Of a DNA stretch of 64,000 nt, positions 36,347 to 46,925 are shown in pieces. A model generated the notes under the pieces. The model was not told the DNA's origin. It was given only the letters and a program-made list of their open reading frames with translations, and searched no databases. Source of the DNA: Caenorhabditis remanei (lineage: Eukaryota > Nematoda > Chromadorea > Rhabditida > Rhabditidae); contig NC_071333.1 of NCBI RefSeq assembly GCF_010183535.1, forward strand, positions 1,798,001 through 1,862,000, given 5' to 3'. Position numbers and translations under genes: made by a program. How positions within the stretch are numbered: the stretch's first letter is position 1; every line of letters begins with the position of its first letter.

Positions 36347-36645
36347 TTACTGCATCTGTTGGTTTTGTCCATTAAGCCCAAGTGGGTTGGTCAACACTGG
36401 TCGACCCCTCCATCTCCCAATCTTAAAAAAGCAACAAAAACTACATTTCGTCCGATCATTCTCGATTATTCCGTATCTGTCTTATTTCAAAATACATAGT
36501 CAAATAGGTCTGCGCACTTACTCTGTCAAGAATTTTAGTCCTTGAAGAGCATTTTCAGGTGTGTTGTCAGCGAGAGTCCCATAATCGGCCAGATTACGAG
36601 TGTTCAATTCCGGCAGGTTGGTGATGTCTTCAGTTGGCTTCACAT
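36347..36645 (-). CDS. Cassette G gene, short uncharacterised protein
   Basis: Exon 36522-36645 follows a consensus acceptor (ATCCTTCAG) and encodes VKPTEDITNLPELNTRNLAD and LADNTPENALQGLKFLT with no stops; its donor is A|GTAAGT. The second exon, ending at TAA 36347-36349, reads WRGRPVLTNPLGLNGQNQQM if the acceptor is the AG at about 36413, or stops early if the TTTTTTAAG acceptor is used. Exon 1 starts with two bases and is in frame with the leader G tail. A Tc4-like MITE sits in the intron between leader and exon. No recognised domain. The start codon is unclear. Confidence 0.5.
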
Positions 36646-36686
36646 CTGAAGGATAAACCAGGAATGTAGAATTTGCTTGTTCCTGA

Positions 36687-37063
36687 CTAGGGAAGGCCTC
36701 GGGATGACCGTGGAGTTATGGGACGTGACCTATATTATTGGAAAGCTGAGAAAACGCGGATTCCAAATATGTATTCAGTTTTTGCCCTCGAGGTCTGGTA
36801 TTCGAGAAAAACAAGGTCAAAATTCGGAAAAATGACAAATTATTGCCGTTTTAACACGCGAAATTTGCAAAAAAATTCAACAATTTTTTCGTATGTCAGA
36901 AAGGCATTAATTAGTCATTTCTCCGAACTTTGACCTTGTTTTTCTCGAATACCAGACTTCGAGGGCAAAAACTGAATACATATTTGGAATCCGCGTTTTC
37001 TCAGTTTTCTAATGATATAGGTCACGACCCATAACTCTACGGTCGCCCCGAGGCCTTCCCTAG
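36687..37063. mobile_element. 377-bp Tc4-like fold-back MITE
   Basis: Terminal inverted repeats CTAGGGAAGGCCTCGGG with a TGA target duplication on each side (36684-36686 and 37064-37066), the TNA type used by Tc4/Tc5. The arms are reverse complements through GACCTTGTTTTTCTCGAAT. Inserted in the first intron of cassette G. Confidence 0.85.
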
Positions 37064-37423
37064 TGAGTTCAAATATTCAATTTATGCGGAAAATTCAATC
37101 TATGCTGGATAAACGATTCATCCAAATTTAACTTTCAGCTCAAAAACTCGAAGTTTTAAAAACAATTCAAATTTTGATTCAAAACGGACCGAACCGGCCC
37201 GGCCCGTTTTGCGAAGTCATTCTTGTAAAACGTGCAAAAACGAGGAAATTACCAGAATTTCCGTGAGAACTAAAAAACGGGAATTCGTTTATATAATAGC
37301 AATTTTTGCATATGCGTCAAAAAAAGGTTTCCTAAAGCTATCTGAAATGTCGGAAAAGTCTTCTTTGATGTTTGGCATTTTGAATATTTTTAGTTTTTAT
37401 AAAGTTATTTCAAAAGAACTTAC

Positions 37424-37625
37424 CATTGTTTTTAATTAGCTTCAAATAAACAAAATACAAGAAATTAGAATTTTGAAATAATCAATTTAAATACAAGGGC
37501 GACCTAGTCATTCCGATAGACAGTCTCTTTAGTCAAATGCTTTTGTTATCTTCTCTATCCCTTTTATACTTCCCTTTCCCCGCGAGGGCGGAGCCTGTGT
37601 TGTGTTACGGTCCAGCCTCTAAGAG
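37424..37625 (-). promoter_or_regulatory. Promoter/leader cassette G
   Basis: GGGCGGAGCC box, TATA box 37562-37570, CTATCGGAATGACTAGG start region with uORF MTRSPLYLN, leader tail TTTGAAGCTAATTAAAAAC and donor AATG|GTAAGT at 37423/37424. A CCGGCCCGGCCCG block lies in the intron at about 37193-37206. Confidence 0.6.
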
Positions 37626-37639
37626 AGAGGAAATACGGA

Positions 37640-38600
37640 GAACGAGAGAGGCAACTTCCTATCAAAGATGTTAACCATTTGTCCCCATATTTAATATTAT
37701 ATAGAATATTTCTCGTTCAGTTCAATGAGTTTTTTGCCTGATTTCCTTTGTCGTTTGACATCCATAAAGTTGTTCTCCTTCTCCCGAACTTCTCATTCGA
37801 CATCTAGTCGCGTTTCGAGGGCAAATTTTTATACGTGTCATCGTCAATTTTTGATTAACCTTGTATAAGTGACTATCACCCAAGCAGTGTCTATCCCCTT
37901 CCCGTCTGTCAAAAACTTTTGAAATCGTCTGCGTCGTATCATTGTCGGCTAATCTTTTTTAACAGCATGAGTGATAAAAAAGTTCAATGACCAGCTATTA
38001 GATGAATGACCTATTTTTTTTTGAACACTTACACCAACTGATACGAGTGTGGGGGGGGGGGGGGAGAAAATGTGATTATGTCCACTTTGATTACACAATT
38101 GGATATGATGTTTGACCTGAATAGTAGGAGGAAGATGAAAAAAAAGGAGAAGAAGGGAGTGTCTGTTGGGGGCGCAGACAGTAGACCACTAAAAGAGAGA
38201 AGAGGAATACGATATAGTGTGATGATTAAAAACAACCTTTGAGAGTGATTAAAAGTTTCCTAAGAGTGCACCATCTAATCGATACGAATATCTAATTTGG
38301 CGGCTTGTCAGATTCCAGGGCAAAAACGAAATCTCGTCTGCTAAAGTTTTTAATCAGCCTTGTGCGAGTGACTTTTGACCAAGCAATGTTTATCCCTTTC
38401 CCTTCCGTCGTAAAGTTTTGAAATTGTTTGCATCGGGTCATTGAAGGCTAAGCCTTGAAAAGAGCAGCAGGTGTTCCCGGTGTCTCCTCAAATGAACAGC
38501 TGCGCCCGGACATTTTCATTTGTGTTTTTCAATAGAAAATGGGTAGAACAATGTAAAGAAAAAAACAGAGAAGAGAAACAGAAAAAGGTTTCATTAGAGT
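37640..38600. other. Cassette G distal upstream region
   Basis: Homologous to 40290-40920, 21600-22200 and (inverted) 5750-6170: CGTTTCGAGGGCAAA, AACCTTGTAT and TTTGAAATTGTCTGCGTCG blocks recur. A run of 14 G at 38051-38064 follows a TACGAGTGT motif. No gene seen. Confidence 0.45.
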
Positions 38601-38625
38601 AGCCCAAAAAAAAGATTGATTTTAG

Positions 38626-39355
38626 TTATTTTGCAACTCTGTTCTTCTTCATGGTTCCATTCTAAAAACAAAAAATAAAAAAAACTGATTCTATATCGAT
38701 TTCATAAATTACCAAATTGTCAGAAGGTTTTTCATGATGAGATGCTTCTCGATCTTCTGTTTCTCTTGTATCTCATTCAATTTGCTTTCCAAATACTGGC
38801 ATTCCTCTATCTGTAAACAAAATATCGGTTAGATTTCAAAAATACAGTATCCGCTCCTCACCTGATTGACTAAGTAGCACTGAAGACCTTCGTTGCGCTG
38901 TCTCTGAGAACATTCAAGATATTCTTTTATCTCAATTTACCTCTTACCTTGGCACTCAATTTGTTGGGAAGATCGTTGATTTTTTTATTCTAAAAAACAT
39001 GTTTTACAATAAGTTCAATTTCAAATTGAACTAACCATGACTTTTTTTGCTCAAGAAGCTCCTTTTTTTTTTGTTTATCACAAATCATTTCCAACTCGAT
39101 TGGCGTAATGACGGATTCAGTTGATGGGATTCTCTGAAAGATGATGAAGATATGCGGAATTGCTAAGAAATCGTACTGTAGTTCGGTCAAGAGTGCCTGA
39201 CATGTTTAGCATTGTGAATTCTAATTAAAGGAAAACAGATCTGGATTTCCGCAGTATTAAAGTGATTTAAAAAAACTGGGAAATTGAGAGAAACAATATA
39301 ATGACTTTGAATGGATATCGAGCTGAGGGATATTCTCTGTTCAATAGAGTCGCTA
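38626..39355 (-). pseudogene. Coiled-coil exons downstream of cassette H gene
   Basis: Several minus-strand exon-like blocks with GT..CAG borders: PSTESVITPIELEMICDKQK near 39100, NKKINDLPNKLSAK near 38960, RQRNEGLQCYLVNQ near 38890, then IEECQYLESKLNEIQEKQKI near 38790. The last is a clear heptad coiled coil. The donor of the first block enters the next out of phase (creating TGA), so the set is probably broken. It may be the 3' part of the gene that starts at 40099. No family assigned. Confidence 0.4.
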
Positions 39356-40099
39356 GCGGGCCGAATCACCAGCTGGCGGAGGTATATTCATTGCCTCGCA
39401 CTGTGAGTAAAAGAACGTTTTCACGAGTATATTTCTCTTCACTCTAGATAAACTTCCAATAATTAAATACAAAACCCTAAATTTAGAGACACAAATAAAC
39501 CAGCTCACGAAGGCTTTGGTGGTCACTCTGTACTCCTCCGATCGAATTGGACATGTGTCACGAGGCACTGATAATGTGAAGAATTCGGCGATAGAATCGT
39601 TCAAGTGTTGAGGATGACAATATAATTTATCTGGATTTACTAAAAAATAATTTCATATTGTCTCGAAAAAAGCTATGCAAACTCACTCATCATGAACAAG
39701 ATGATATTTTTGATCCAGAATGCCTCTTGATTTGAAATGCTATGTATGCAAGCCGCTTGAAAGATTCTTTTTTAAATCCAAAAGATGTCCATCATTCTCG
39801 CAGATTGTGACAAGAAGGATACGGATCCAATGGTTTTGAATATGTTCAATCTGGAATAAGAACAGGTTCTTGTGGTTGTTTTATTGAAAAATTGATTTTC
39901 TTATTGTGCTCTTCAAACTGTTTTGGGATTTTGAAACTAGCAACAGTACTACAGTACATTTTGTTTACAAACTCTAGGACTTTAGCTACAATGACCCTAC
40001 TCGAGTCTTACAGAATACCAAAATGAGGCATTTTTCCAGATAGCTTTAGTTTACCGAAACGTTATTTATGACAAACTTACCACTTCTCTTAATTGACAT
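39353..40099 (-). CDS. Cassette H gene; only cargo with an ATG in its leader
   Basis: ATG at 40099 in the leader tail (MSIKRS) runs into donor AGTG|GTAAG. The next exon, 39509-39630, starts with two bases and continues in frame through HPQHLNDSIAEFFTLSVPRD to donor TTC|GTGAGC. The last exon ends MNIPPPAGDSAR and TAG at 39353-39355. The total is about 59 residues. All borders are consensus. The IAEFF..T..F pattern loosely recalls DNA-primase/helicase accessory domains, but I do not assign it. The short length may mean truncation of a longer ancestral protein that included the coiled-coil exons downstream. Confidence 0.5.
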
Positions 40100-40290
40100 C
40101 CAAACAAAAAAAAATAATAAAAGAAATTAGAATTTTAAAATAATCAATTTAAATACAAGGGCGACCGAGTCATTCCGTTAGACAGTCCCCTAATGCTGTT
40201 ATTCATCTTGCCTATCCCTTTTATACTTTTCTTTCTCTACGGGGTGGAGCCTGTGTTGAGTGACGGTCCGCTCAAAGAGAGGGGCAAGAG
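40081..40290 (-). promoter_or_regulatory. Promoter/leader cassette H
   Basis: GGGGTGGAGCC box, TATA box 40219-40226, CTAACGGAATGACTCGG start region with uORF MTRSPLYLN, leader tail TTTGGATGTCAATTAAGAG and donor AGTG|GTAAG at 40080/40081. Compared with the common tail TTTGGAGTCAA, this copy has one extra T that creates ATG. Confidence 0.6.
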
Positions 40291-41254
40291 AAAAGAAGAA
40301 GAACGAGAGAGCACTGTCAGTAGTTCGTTTGATTTATCAATATACATCATAGAACTATGCAATTAATTTTGTACTAACTAGTTGAGATAAACATTTTCTG
40401 GGACGTTGGGAGAGATACTCTCACAGCGAAAATATTATTCCCTTTTTGAAATCTTCTATTTTCTATCAGAGATGATAATTACTTTTTCTGTTATACAGAA
40501 TATTTTTTGTTCAGTTCAAAAAACGGTTTGCCAGGTTTCAAAAGTAAAACGCGTTATATTTTCATTCTAGTCGCGTTTCGAGGGCAAATTGTCATACGTG
40601 TTATCGTCAGTTTTAAGTCAATCTTGTACGAGTGACTTTAGACAAATCAGTTTCTATCCTCTTCCCTTCTGTCGGAAACTTTTGAAATTGTCTTTGTCGC
40701 GTCATTGTCTGCTGACTTTTTCATACATCATAGAACAATGCAACAAATTTTATATTGACTCATTGAGAAAGAAAAGTTCTGTCAAAAAGGATTGAAATGT
40801 CAAGAAAGATTGTCTCAATACAAAATATCACTCATTTTTTGTAGTATATTTCCTATCGAAGATGTTAACCAATTTTGTCATTTTTTCTGTTATACAGAAC
40901 ATTTCTTCTTTAGCTCAAAATGTTTGTAGATAACTTTCCCTGGTCAGAGAAAGACTCAATCTTTATTATCCATTTCTCCTCAGCGTGTTGCAATCCCCAT
41001 TCCAAAAACGTCCTCCTCTTCTCTCTTTTTCAGTTACCTTTTCTCTATCCTCATATCACCATTATTTTTTTCTTCGAAACGGGAGAGTCTAATGAGAGGG
41101 TGAGATATTATGAGCACGTTAAGCCGTGGTTGCCATGAGAAACGGGTTCTCTAGGGGGGGGGTGTTTTCGAATATCATTCTTATATATAAAACGCATGTG
41201 GAGTCTGTACATCTGTCCCAATGTCCGCAAATTTTGAGAAATGAGAAAGAAAGG

Positions 41255-41328
41255 CGGTCCGGCCCAAAACCGAACTTGCGCTCTTTGGGCAGCGACCACC
41301 GCCTTGGACCATTCGGCCATGAGGGCAC
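41255..41328 (-). pseudogene. tRNA-like relic (Leu/Ser-type D-arm)
   Basis: On the minus strand GTGCCCTCATGGCCGAATGG continues TCCAAGGCGG, an excellent class II A box/D-arm. The B-box region is AAGTTCGGTTTTG, two mismatches from consensus, and the acceptor ends do not pair. Probably a tRNA pseudogene or tRNA-derived repeat. Confidence 0.45.
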
Positions 41329-42013
41329 GTTTGAGAGAAGGTGGCCACGTGAATGAGGAGAGACCAGCCTGATGAAGCGCCGAAGGCGCAGCAGCCAGGC
41401 TGGTGAGATTATGAGCTTTATCGACAAGAAATGGAAAAGGAGGAAAACTTAGAAAAGAGATAGAAAAAAGTAAACTTGGCAAGAATATCACAACAAATGT
41501 AATAAATTTTGAAAATGAGAAATCGGGGGAAAATTGAATTCATACGAAATGGATCTAAAGGAGACAACCTCTAGTCTTTCATCTTTACAAGACCATTATA
41601 ATTGCAACTGAGCCGTGGGTGAAGTTAAGGATAAAATGATCAAAAATCCTGTACACGGTACCTCAAGTACCATAGCCAAGAGTTGACTTCAGTGCATGTC
41701 CAAATTTTCGTTGTCGCATTGGAAAATGGCTCTAAGCCCTTTGTAGAAAATTTGATTATGAAGGATGAGACGAAAACCAAAAATTGCTCGAAATTCAAAT
41801 TTATTCGGAATAAATAAACATGACAAGAAAAAAATTAACTGGCTGGGGAAGACGAGTGACTGGAAGTCGAATAACGATGGAGGTGTCAGTGGAGAGTCTG
41901 AAAAAATCATTATTAGGGGTTTTATGGTCAAAGTGAGGGGGTGTCCCGCATCCTGGGTGGGGCAGAGCCTGTTCTTAGAAAAAAAAATACACATACCTTT
42001 AAAATTTACGCAA

Positions 42014-42416
42014 TTACATGTCAACCTCTTCCTCGATGATGCCAAACGAGTTGAAAAAATTTCTGCAGGAAGGCAACAAGACGAATCTCGGATAGCTGTC
42101 TTTCTGCATGTAGATTTGCTTCTGAGCAACGTTGAAAGTGTCGCTCGTCGGGGTTTTCATGTTCTCGTTGATCATCTCGCGCACGTTTGCATCCAACAAG
42201 ACTTCTTTTGAGGAGAGGATGGAGAAAAAGTCCTCGTAGATGATTCTCGCCTTTTTCTCCACTTTCTCCTGGTTTCGCTCTTTTTTGAGCTCTTCGACCG
42301 GCTTGGTGGCTCATCAACTCGTCGTATGACTTTCCCCATTTGCACAGCAATTCGTAGGTTACTTTTTTTGGTTTCTCGCCATTTTTGGTTGGGTTTGAGC
42401 AACAACAGAATTGCAA
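42014..42416 (-). pseudogene. RGS-domain pseudogene, internally deleted (cassette I cargo)
   Basis: The minus strand encodes the start of an RGS fold (KWGKSYDELMSHQAG) and, in another frame, its second half: KKARIIYEDFFSILSSKEVL, then DANVREMINENMKTPTSDTF and KDSYPRFVLLPS. The standard middle (the F..FL..E.S.EN..FW segment) is missing between them, and the frame shifts at the junction. The YTLM of the usual IYTLM.RDSYPRF motif is also lost. RGS proteins accelerate GTP hydrolysis by G-alpha subunits; this copy cannot form the fold. It lies directly downstream of leader I, whose frame does not match. Confidence 0.82.
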
Positions 42417-42889
42417 GCAAGCTGTCTATCCCTGTAATAAATCAACTTCGAATCAACTCAACGATCTTTGGATTGACACCCCTTTAGGCATTGTTAGACG
42501 TGACTATCGGGAACATTCTCTGGGTAACTGCTTTATCGATAACCCACACAATTCGTATACTTGCTTAGGGACCGCTAACATGTTTCTCGGGAAAAAAGTC
42601 GTTTCACTAGGTCCGGGTCGCTGAAAATTTAGAAACCGGCCCGGCCTGTGACAATTATGTCAAAAATGGTTGAAAAGTCAAAAATTATCCAAACATTAAT
42701 TTCTGTTATAATAAACGATTTTCGATACAAAAAAATCTAAAATCTGAAACAGAAACAGGAATTTTTGGAAAATACCCAGAAAGGCCTCTAACTACTATGA
42801 CCGAACCTGAGTATTTCAAAGAATCTAAATCTGGATTTTTAAAAAAAGAGTTTAGCTTATCGAACGCCATTTTTGAAGAAAGAACTTAC

Positions 42890-43095
42890 CACTGTTAAAA
42901 ATTGACTCCAAATCAATAATAAATAGGTAATTAGAATTCTAAAATAATCAGTTTGAATACATAAGCGACAAGGCATTCCGTTAGCCCATCTTGTTTGAGA
43001 TTAAAATATATGCTACCCAAAGAGCCTTTTATATTTTTACTCCTGGCGGGGGGTGGAGCATGCGTTGTTTTGAAGCCTGCCTCCTAAAACAGCAA
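42890..43095 (-). promoter_or_regulatory. Promoter/leader cassette I
   Basis: GGGGGTGGAGC box, TATA box 43027-43035, GGCTAACGGAATGCC start region, AGAATTCTAATT core, tail TTTGGAGTCAATTTTTAAC and donor CAGTG|GTAAGT at 42889/42890. Here the GGAATG frame stays open through the whole leader (29 codons, hydrophobic) because the usual uORF stop is out of frame. A GC-rich block lies in the intron at about 42600-42645. Confidence 0.6.
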
Positions 43096-43458
43096 AATAG
43101 AGGGAGAGAAAAAGAGAGACATTGACAATGGGAGAAAGTGTCCAAAAATATTACTCGAGGTGTTGCGCATGAGGATAAAAGGGGACATCTGCTGGGAAAG
43201 AAACCAAAAGGTCACTAAAACAGAGATAAGTAATATAATATTATATGGTTCTCAGATTGCAACTTGAGCATCAATTTCATCAATATATTGAACACCGAAA
43301 ATGTATCCAAGCGGAATAGTACCGCGCATGATCAAAGCATCCATTCCGAGTAACTTTTTACTATCTGGAGTTCATTTCAAAAGTATAGAATTGTGTTTGG
43401 TTCATTTACATCGATTGAAGGAAGAAACTAATCTGATTTGCTAAAAATATGCAAATAT

Positions 43459-43838
43459 ACCGTAGCAGAATCGGAGGCCCGTGAAAACATCGGAGGCCCA
43501 TGGTTGATAGAGAATGTGTTCGTTTATAAATGATGAAAAATTCCCTACAAATAGTTGAAGTAGTGCATAAGTACTTTAACAATTATTCACATAAATGTGT
43601 CACTTGCTTCGGGTAAATAAATGTGTTAAAAAAGATCTGTTATAATGAGCAATAAATGAAAAAAAATATTTCTAAAAACTTGCGCAGCTACAACATGGTT
43701 TCCAGACTTATGCACTACTTCATCTGCTTGTAGGGGAATTTTTCATCATTTATAAACAAACACATTCTCTATCAACCATGGGCCCCCTGATTTTGTTCCG
43801 GGCTTTCGATTCTGCTACGGGCTTCCGATTTTGGAACA
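43459..43838. mobile_element. 380-bp palindromic MITE
   Basis: Termini CCGTAGCAGAATCGGAGGCC and its complement; the long arms share CCATGGTTGATAGAGAATGT and ATAAATGATGAAAAATTCCC. The right end carries an additional partial terminal copy, so the exact border is uncertain. Confidence 0.75.
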
Positions 43839-43849
43839 GAGCCGACCCA

Positions 43850-44450
43850 TTTTTACAGATTTATTGTATTTTAGTGGATTTTTAGCTGGTTGACTTGAAA
43901 TAAATTGGTTATTCCTCAAACAGCTGTGTTTAGGGGTGTGGTAGCGCGTTAGTTACAGGTTCTAGTTTGTGTCAAAAGAGGTTCTGACATAATTTAGCTT
44001 GTTCTTGTCATAAATGTTCGTCATTTCTCTCGAATTTTGTGTGTTTCTTGTTGTTTTAGCTCGTACTTGCCACTAATTTTTCATGGATTTGTAGTAGTTA
44101 TTGACTATGTTTACAACCTCGTAGTCTTTGTTAATTTCGCATAACTTTTGTTGAAAATTGGCAGAAAATAGAATAAAATACGCTAAACCTGATACGCTTC
44201 AACGTTTGTCGATATCTCTTCTAGAAAAAAATTTACGCGATTTTTCAGACATTGAAACTGACGGTCTAGGGAAGAAGTTTTCAATATTTCAAACCACGGC
44301 ATCAAATTTTACAACTAATCTATATTCTTAGTTCTACTTTAGTTTGCCTCATAGCCTTACAAAACTTGGGTTTTCCCTCATCCCTATTACTAGTCCAGCG
44401 GCGCTAGACTGAATAAATAGCAGATGTCTATATCCAAAGTAAACATGTCA
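43850..44450. other. No supported feature
   Basis: A/T-rich sequence between the MITE and the tandem complex, with no open frame bearing splice support and no recognisable repeat. Confidence 0.35.
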
Positions 44451-44951
44451 ACTAATTCACACATTGTCTCTCTCTCTCTCTTTCTCGGTCTATTGTCTGG
44501 AACATATGTCTTCACATCTGTCTCCTTATCTACTTGGGAAATCGGTCTTTGTGAAAAACTTGGAACCTAGAATGGTCGCATTAGAGGAAATACCTATCAT
44601 TCCCCAGATGGCGGTCGTCTCATTTAATCTTATTTGATTATATTCGTTTGAATTTTTCTATGGTCTCATTTCTATGGTTAACACAAAGCACCTGCTCACT
44701 TATCTTTATGAGAAATCTCTTTTTATGACCTATTCTGTTAGACCACCAGATGGCAGATGTCTACTAGACTCCGCCCACTGACACCCAGTCTCATTACCTC
44801 ATTTTCTTGGCTCAGTCGTCCACTAACTCTCTGAACTGGATGGTGACTTTTCTATTTTTTATCAACTTTGAGATATCCCCCTAACCATGATTTACTCAAA
44901 AGTATATTCCCTATTTGCTCACCAAATTTACAAATTAATGTTTTTTTTCAG

Positions 44952-45055
44952 TGCTAACCAACCGTCGTGAAGGATCCGTATTGGTCGAGAGCAATATACT
45001 ACTGACAGGAAAGCAATGGATTGAGAAGAATCCCGTGAGGATCATTCTGATAAAT
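44952..45055 (+). CDS. Tandem-complex exon A, copy 1
   Basis: Bounded by TTTTTTCAG and T|GTGAG. The open frame ends LLTGKQWIEKNPVRIILIN, aligning with the (S)RKQRIE(R/K)NNMEIVLID end of copies 2 and 3. Preservation of the same frame and donor in three copies argues for a former or present coding exon. Its N-terminal part (NRREGSVLVESN) differs from the other copies. Function unknown. Confidence 0.45.
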
Positions 45056-45059
45056 GTGA

Positions 45060-45570
45060 GTTCGAACATCTAGAATCAGGATACTTTTTTCCTCTCGATC
45101 TAGTATAGATCAAAATATCATAAAAATAGCTAAAAATTGGATAATTTTTTTTCGTTTATCAGAATTTCATAAATAATATCCAAAAACAGGATAATTTCAT
45201 TTCGATTGACTTTCCCCACCATTCTTATCTGTGTCGGTTCCGGTTAGACACGGTCAGTTACGCTGCGTGAGGTCTATTCTTATCCGGGCTGAGGGATACT
45301 TCAGTAGACGCGGGTTTGAATCCTCCCGATCTAGAATATATCAAAATTTCATAAAAATATCAAAACATAGGATAATTTCTTTTCGTTTATCAGAATTTCA
45401 TAAATAATATCCAAAAACAGAATAATTTCATTTCGATTGACTTTCCCCACCATTCTTATCTGTGTCGGTTCCGGTTAGACACGGTCAGTTACGCTGCGTG
45501 AGGTCTATTCTTATCCGGGCTGTGGGTTTACTCACGGTAGACGCGGGTTTGAATCCTCCCGATCTAGAAT
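45060..45570 (+). repeat. 231-bp repeat array 1 (two copies)
   Basis: GATTGACTT anchors at 45204 and 45435 give an exact 231-bp period. Each unit has an A/T half with repeated (CA)TAGGATAATTTC...TTTCGTTTATCAG blocks, and a conserved half of about 110 bp: GTGTCGGTTCCGGTTAGACA, ACGCTGCGTGAGGTCTAT, a hairpin, then CGGGTTTGAATCC. The second half resembles the 3' part of a class II tRNA (V-arm-like hairpin plus near B box), but no acceptor stem pairs. Confidence 0.85.
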
Positions 45571-45944
45571 ATATTCAATCCATGTCTTTCTCGGTCTATG
45601 GTTGTCTTTCTCGGTCTATGGTTTGGGACGTTTTTCTTCACATATTACCATCTGCTTCCTTATCTCCTTGGGAAATCGGTCCGAACACATGACTTAGTGG
45701 GAAACTTGGAACCTTAACCGATCGAATTAGAGGACACACCTGTCCTACTCTACATGCCCGTCTTCTCATTTTATCCACATTCGTTCGAATTTTCCAGGTC
45801 TTGTTACTGTTAACACAAACCACCTGCTCACTTATCTCCATGAGAAATCACCCTTTATAACCTATCTTAGTACACCACCAGATGGCTGCTAGACTCCGCC
45901 CACTGGCACCGAGTCTCCTATTCTCATCTTTTTGATTCAGTCGT

Positions 45945-45969
45945 CCCCCCCCCCCCCCCCCCCCCCCCC
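45945..45969 (+). repeat. 25-nt C homopolymer (G-tract on minus strand)
   Basis: An uninterrupted run of 25 C. The minus strand could form a G-quadruplex and is expected to be unstable in replication. It lies just upstream of exon A copy 2. Confidence 0.95.
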
Positions 45970-46114
45970 ATCACTCAGTAAATGATTGTGACTTTTTTTT
46001 CTTCTCTTTTTTGCCTTCTTTGAGATATTCTCAAAACCATAATATAACTCGTTCTCATCATCTCTATTTGCTTTCTGAGTTTACAATCTAGCGTTTTCGT
46101 TTTCAGTGCTTCTG

Positions 46115-46232
46115 TAAAGCGGATACAGAGGAGACCAACAATCGCGAAGGGTGAGGAATCGTCGAGTGAGAGATGCGGTTGTCGAGGAAACAACGGATTG
46201 AGAGGAATAACATGGAGATCGTTTTAATAGAC
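46115..46232 (+). CDS. Tandem-complex exon A, copy 2
   Basis: Acceptor GTTTTCAG, donor GAC|GTAAGT. An ATG at 46173 opens 20 codons, MRLSRKQRIERNNMEIVLID, ending exactly at the donor. Copy 3 differs by a single residue (R11K). Upstream of the ATG the exon is not open in this frame, so it may be 5' UTR plus first coding exon. Confidence 0.45.
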
Positions 46233-46259
46233 GTAAGTTTTATCCCCTAGAATTAATAT

Positions 46260-46840
46260 GAATCCTCCCGATCTGGAATATATCAGAATTAAAAAAATAT
46301 GTAAAAACAGGATAAGTTCTTTTCATATATTAGAATTTCATAAAAATATCCAAAAACAGGATAACTTCTCTTCGTATATCAAAGTTTCATAAAAATATCA
46401 AAACATAGGATAATTTCTTTTCGTTTATCAGAATTTCATAAATAATATCCAAAAACAGGATAATTTCATTTCGATTGACTTCCCCCACCATTCTTATCTG
46501 TGTCGGTTCCGGTTAGACACGGTCAGTTACGCTGCGTGAGGTCTATACTTATCCGGGCTGAGGGATACCTCAGTAGACGTGGGTTTGAATCCTCCCGATC
46601 TAGAATATATCAAAATTTCATAAAAATATCAAAACATTGGATAATTTCTTTTCGTTTATCAGAAGTTCATAAATAATATCCAAAAACAGGATAATTTCAT
46701 TTCGATTGACTTCCCCCACCATTCTTATCTGTGTCGGGTCCGGTTAGACACGGTCAGTTACGCTGCGTGAGGTCTATACTTATCCGGGCTGTGAGTTTAC
46801 TCACGGTAGACGCGGGTTTGAATCCTCCCGATCTAGAATA
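46260..46840 (+). repeat. 231-bp repeat array 2 (two copies)
   Basis: Anchors at 46473 and 46704 (period 231). The first copy carries the CTGAGG-GATA-CCTCAG hairpin, the second CTGTGAG-TTTA-CTCACGG, the same order of types as in array 1. Confidence 0.85.
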
Positions 46841-46925
46841 TATTCAATCCAACGTATAACTGAAGTATGTTTTTTTTTTCAACTGACATCCACCAATCTT
46901 TCTTGTTTTCATAAAAATCCACAAG

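Noticed and set aside
41108..41491. 127-codon minus-strand ORF near the tRNA-like relic
   Set aside because: It runs through the tRNA-derived sequence, and its residues in that part simply translate the D-arm.
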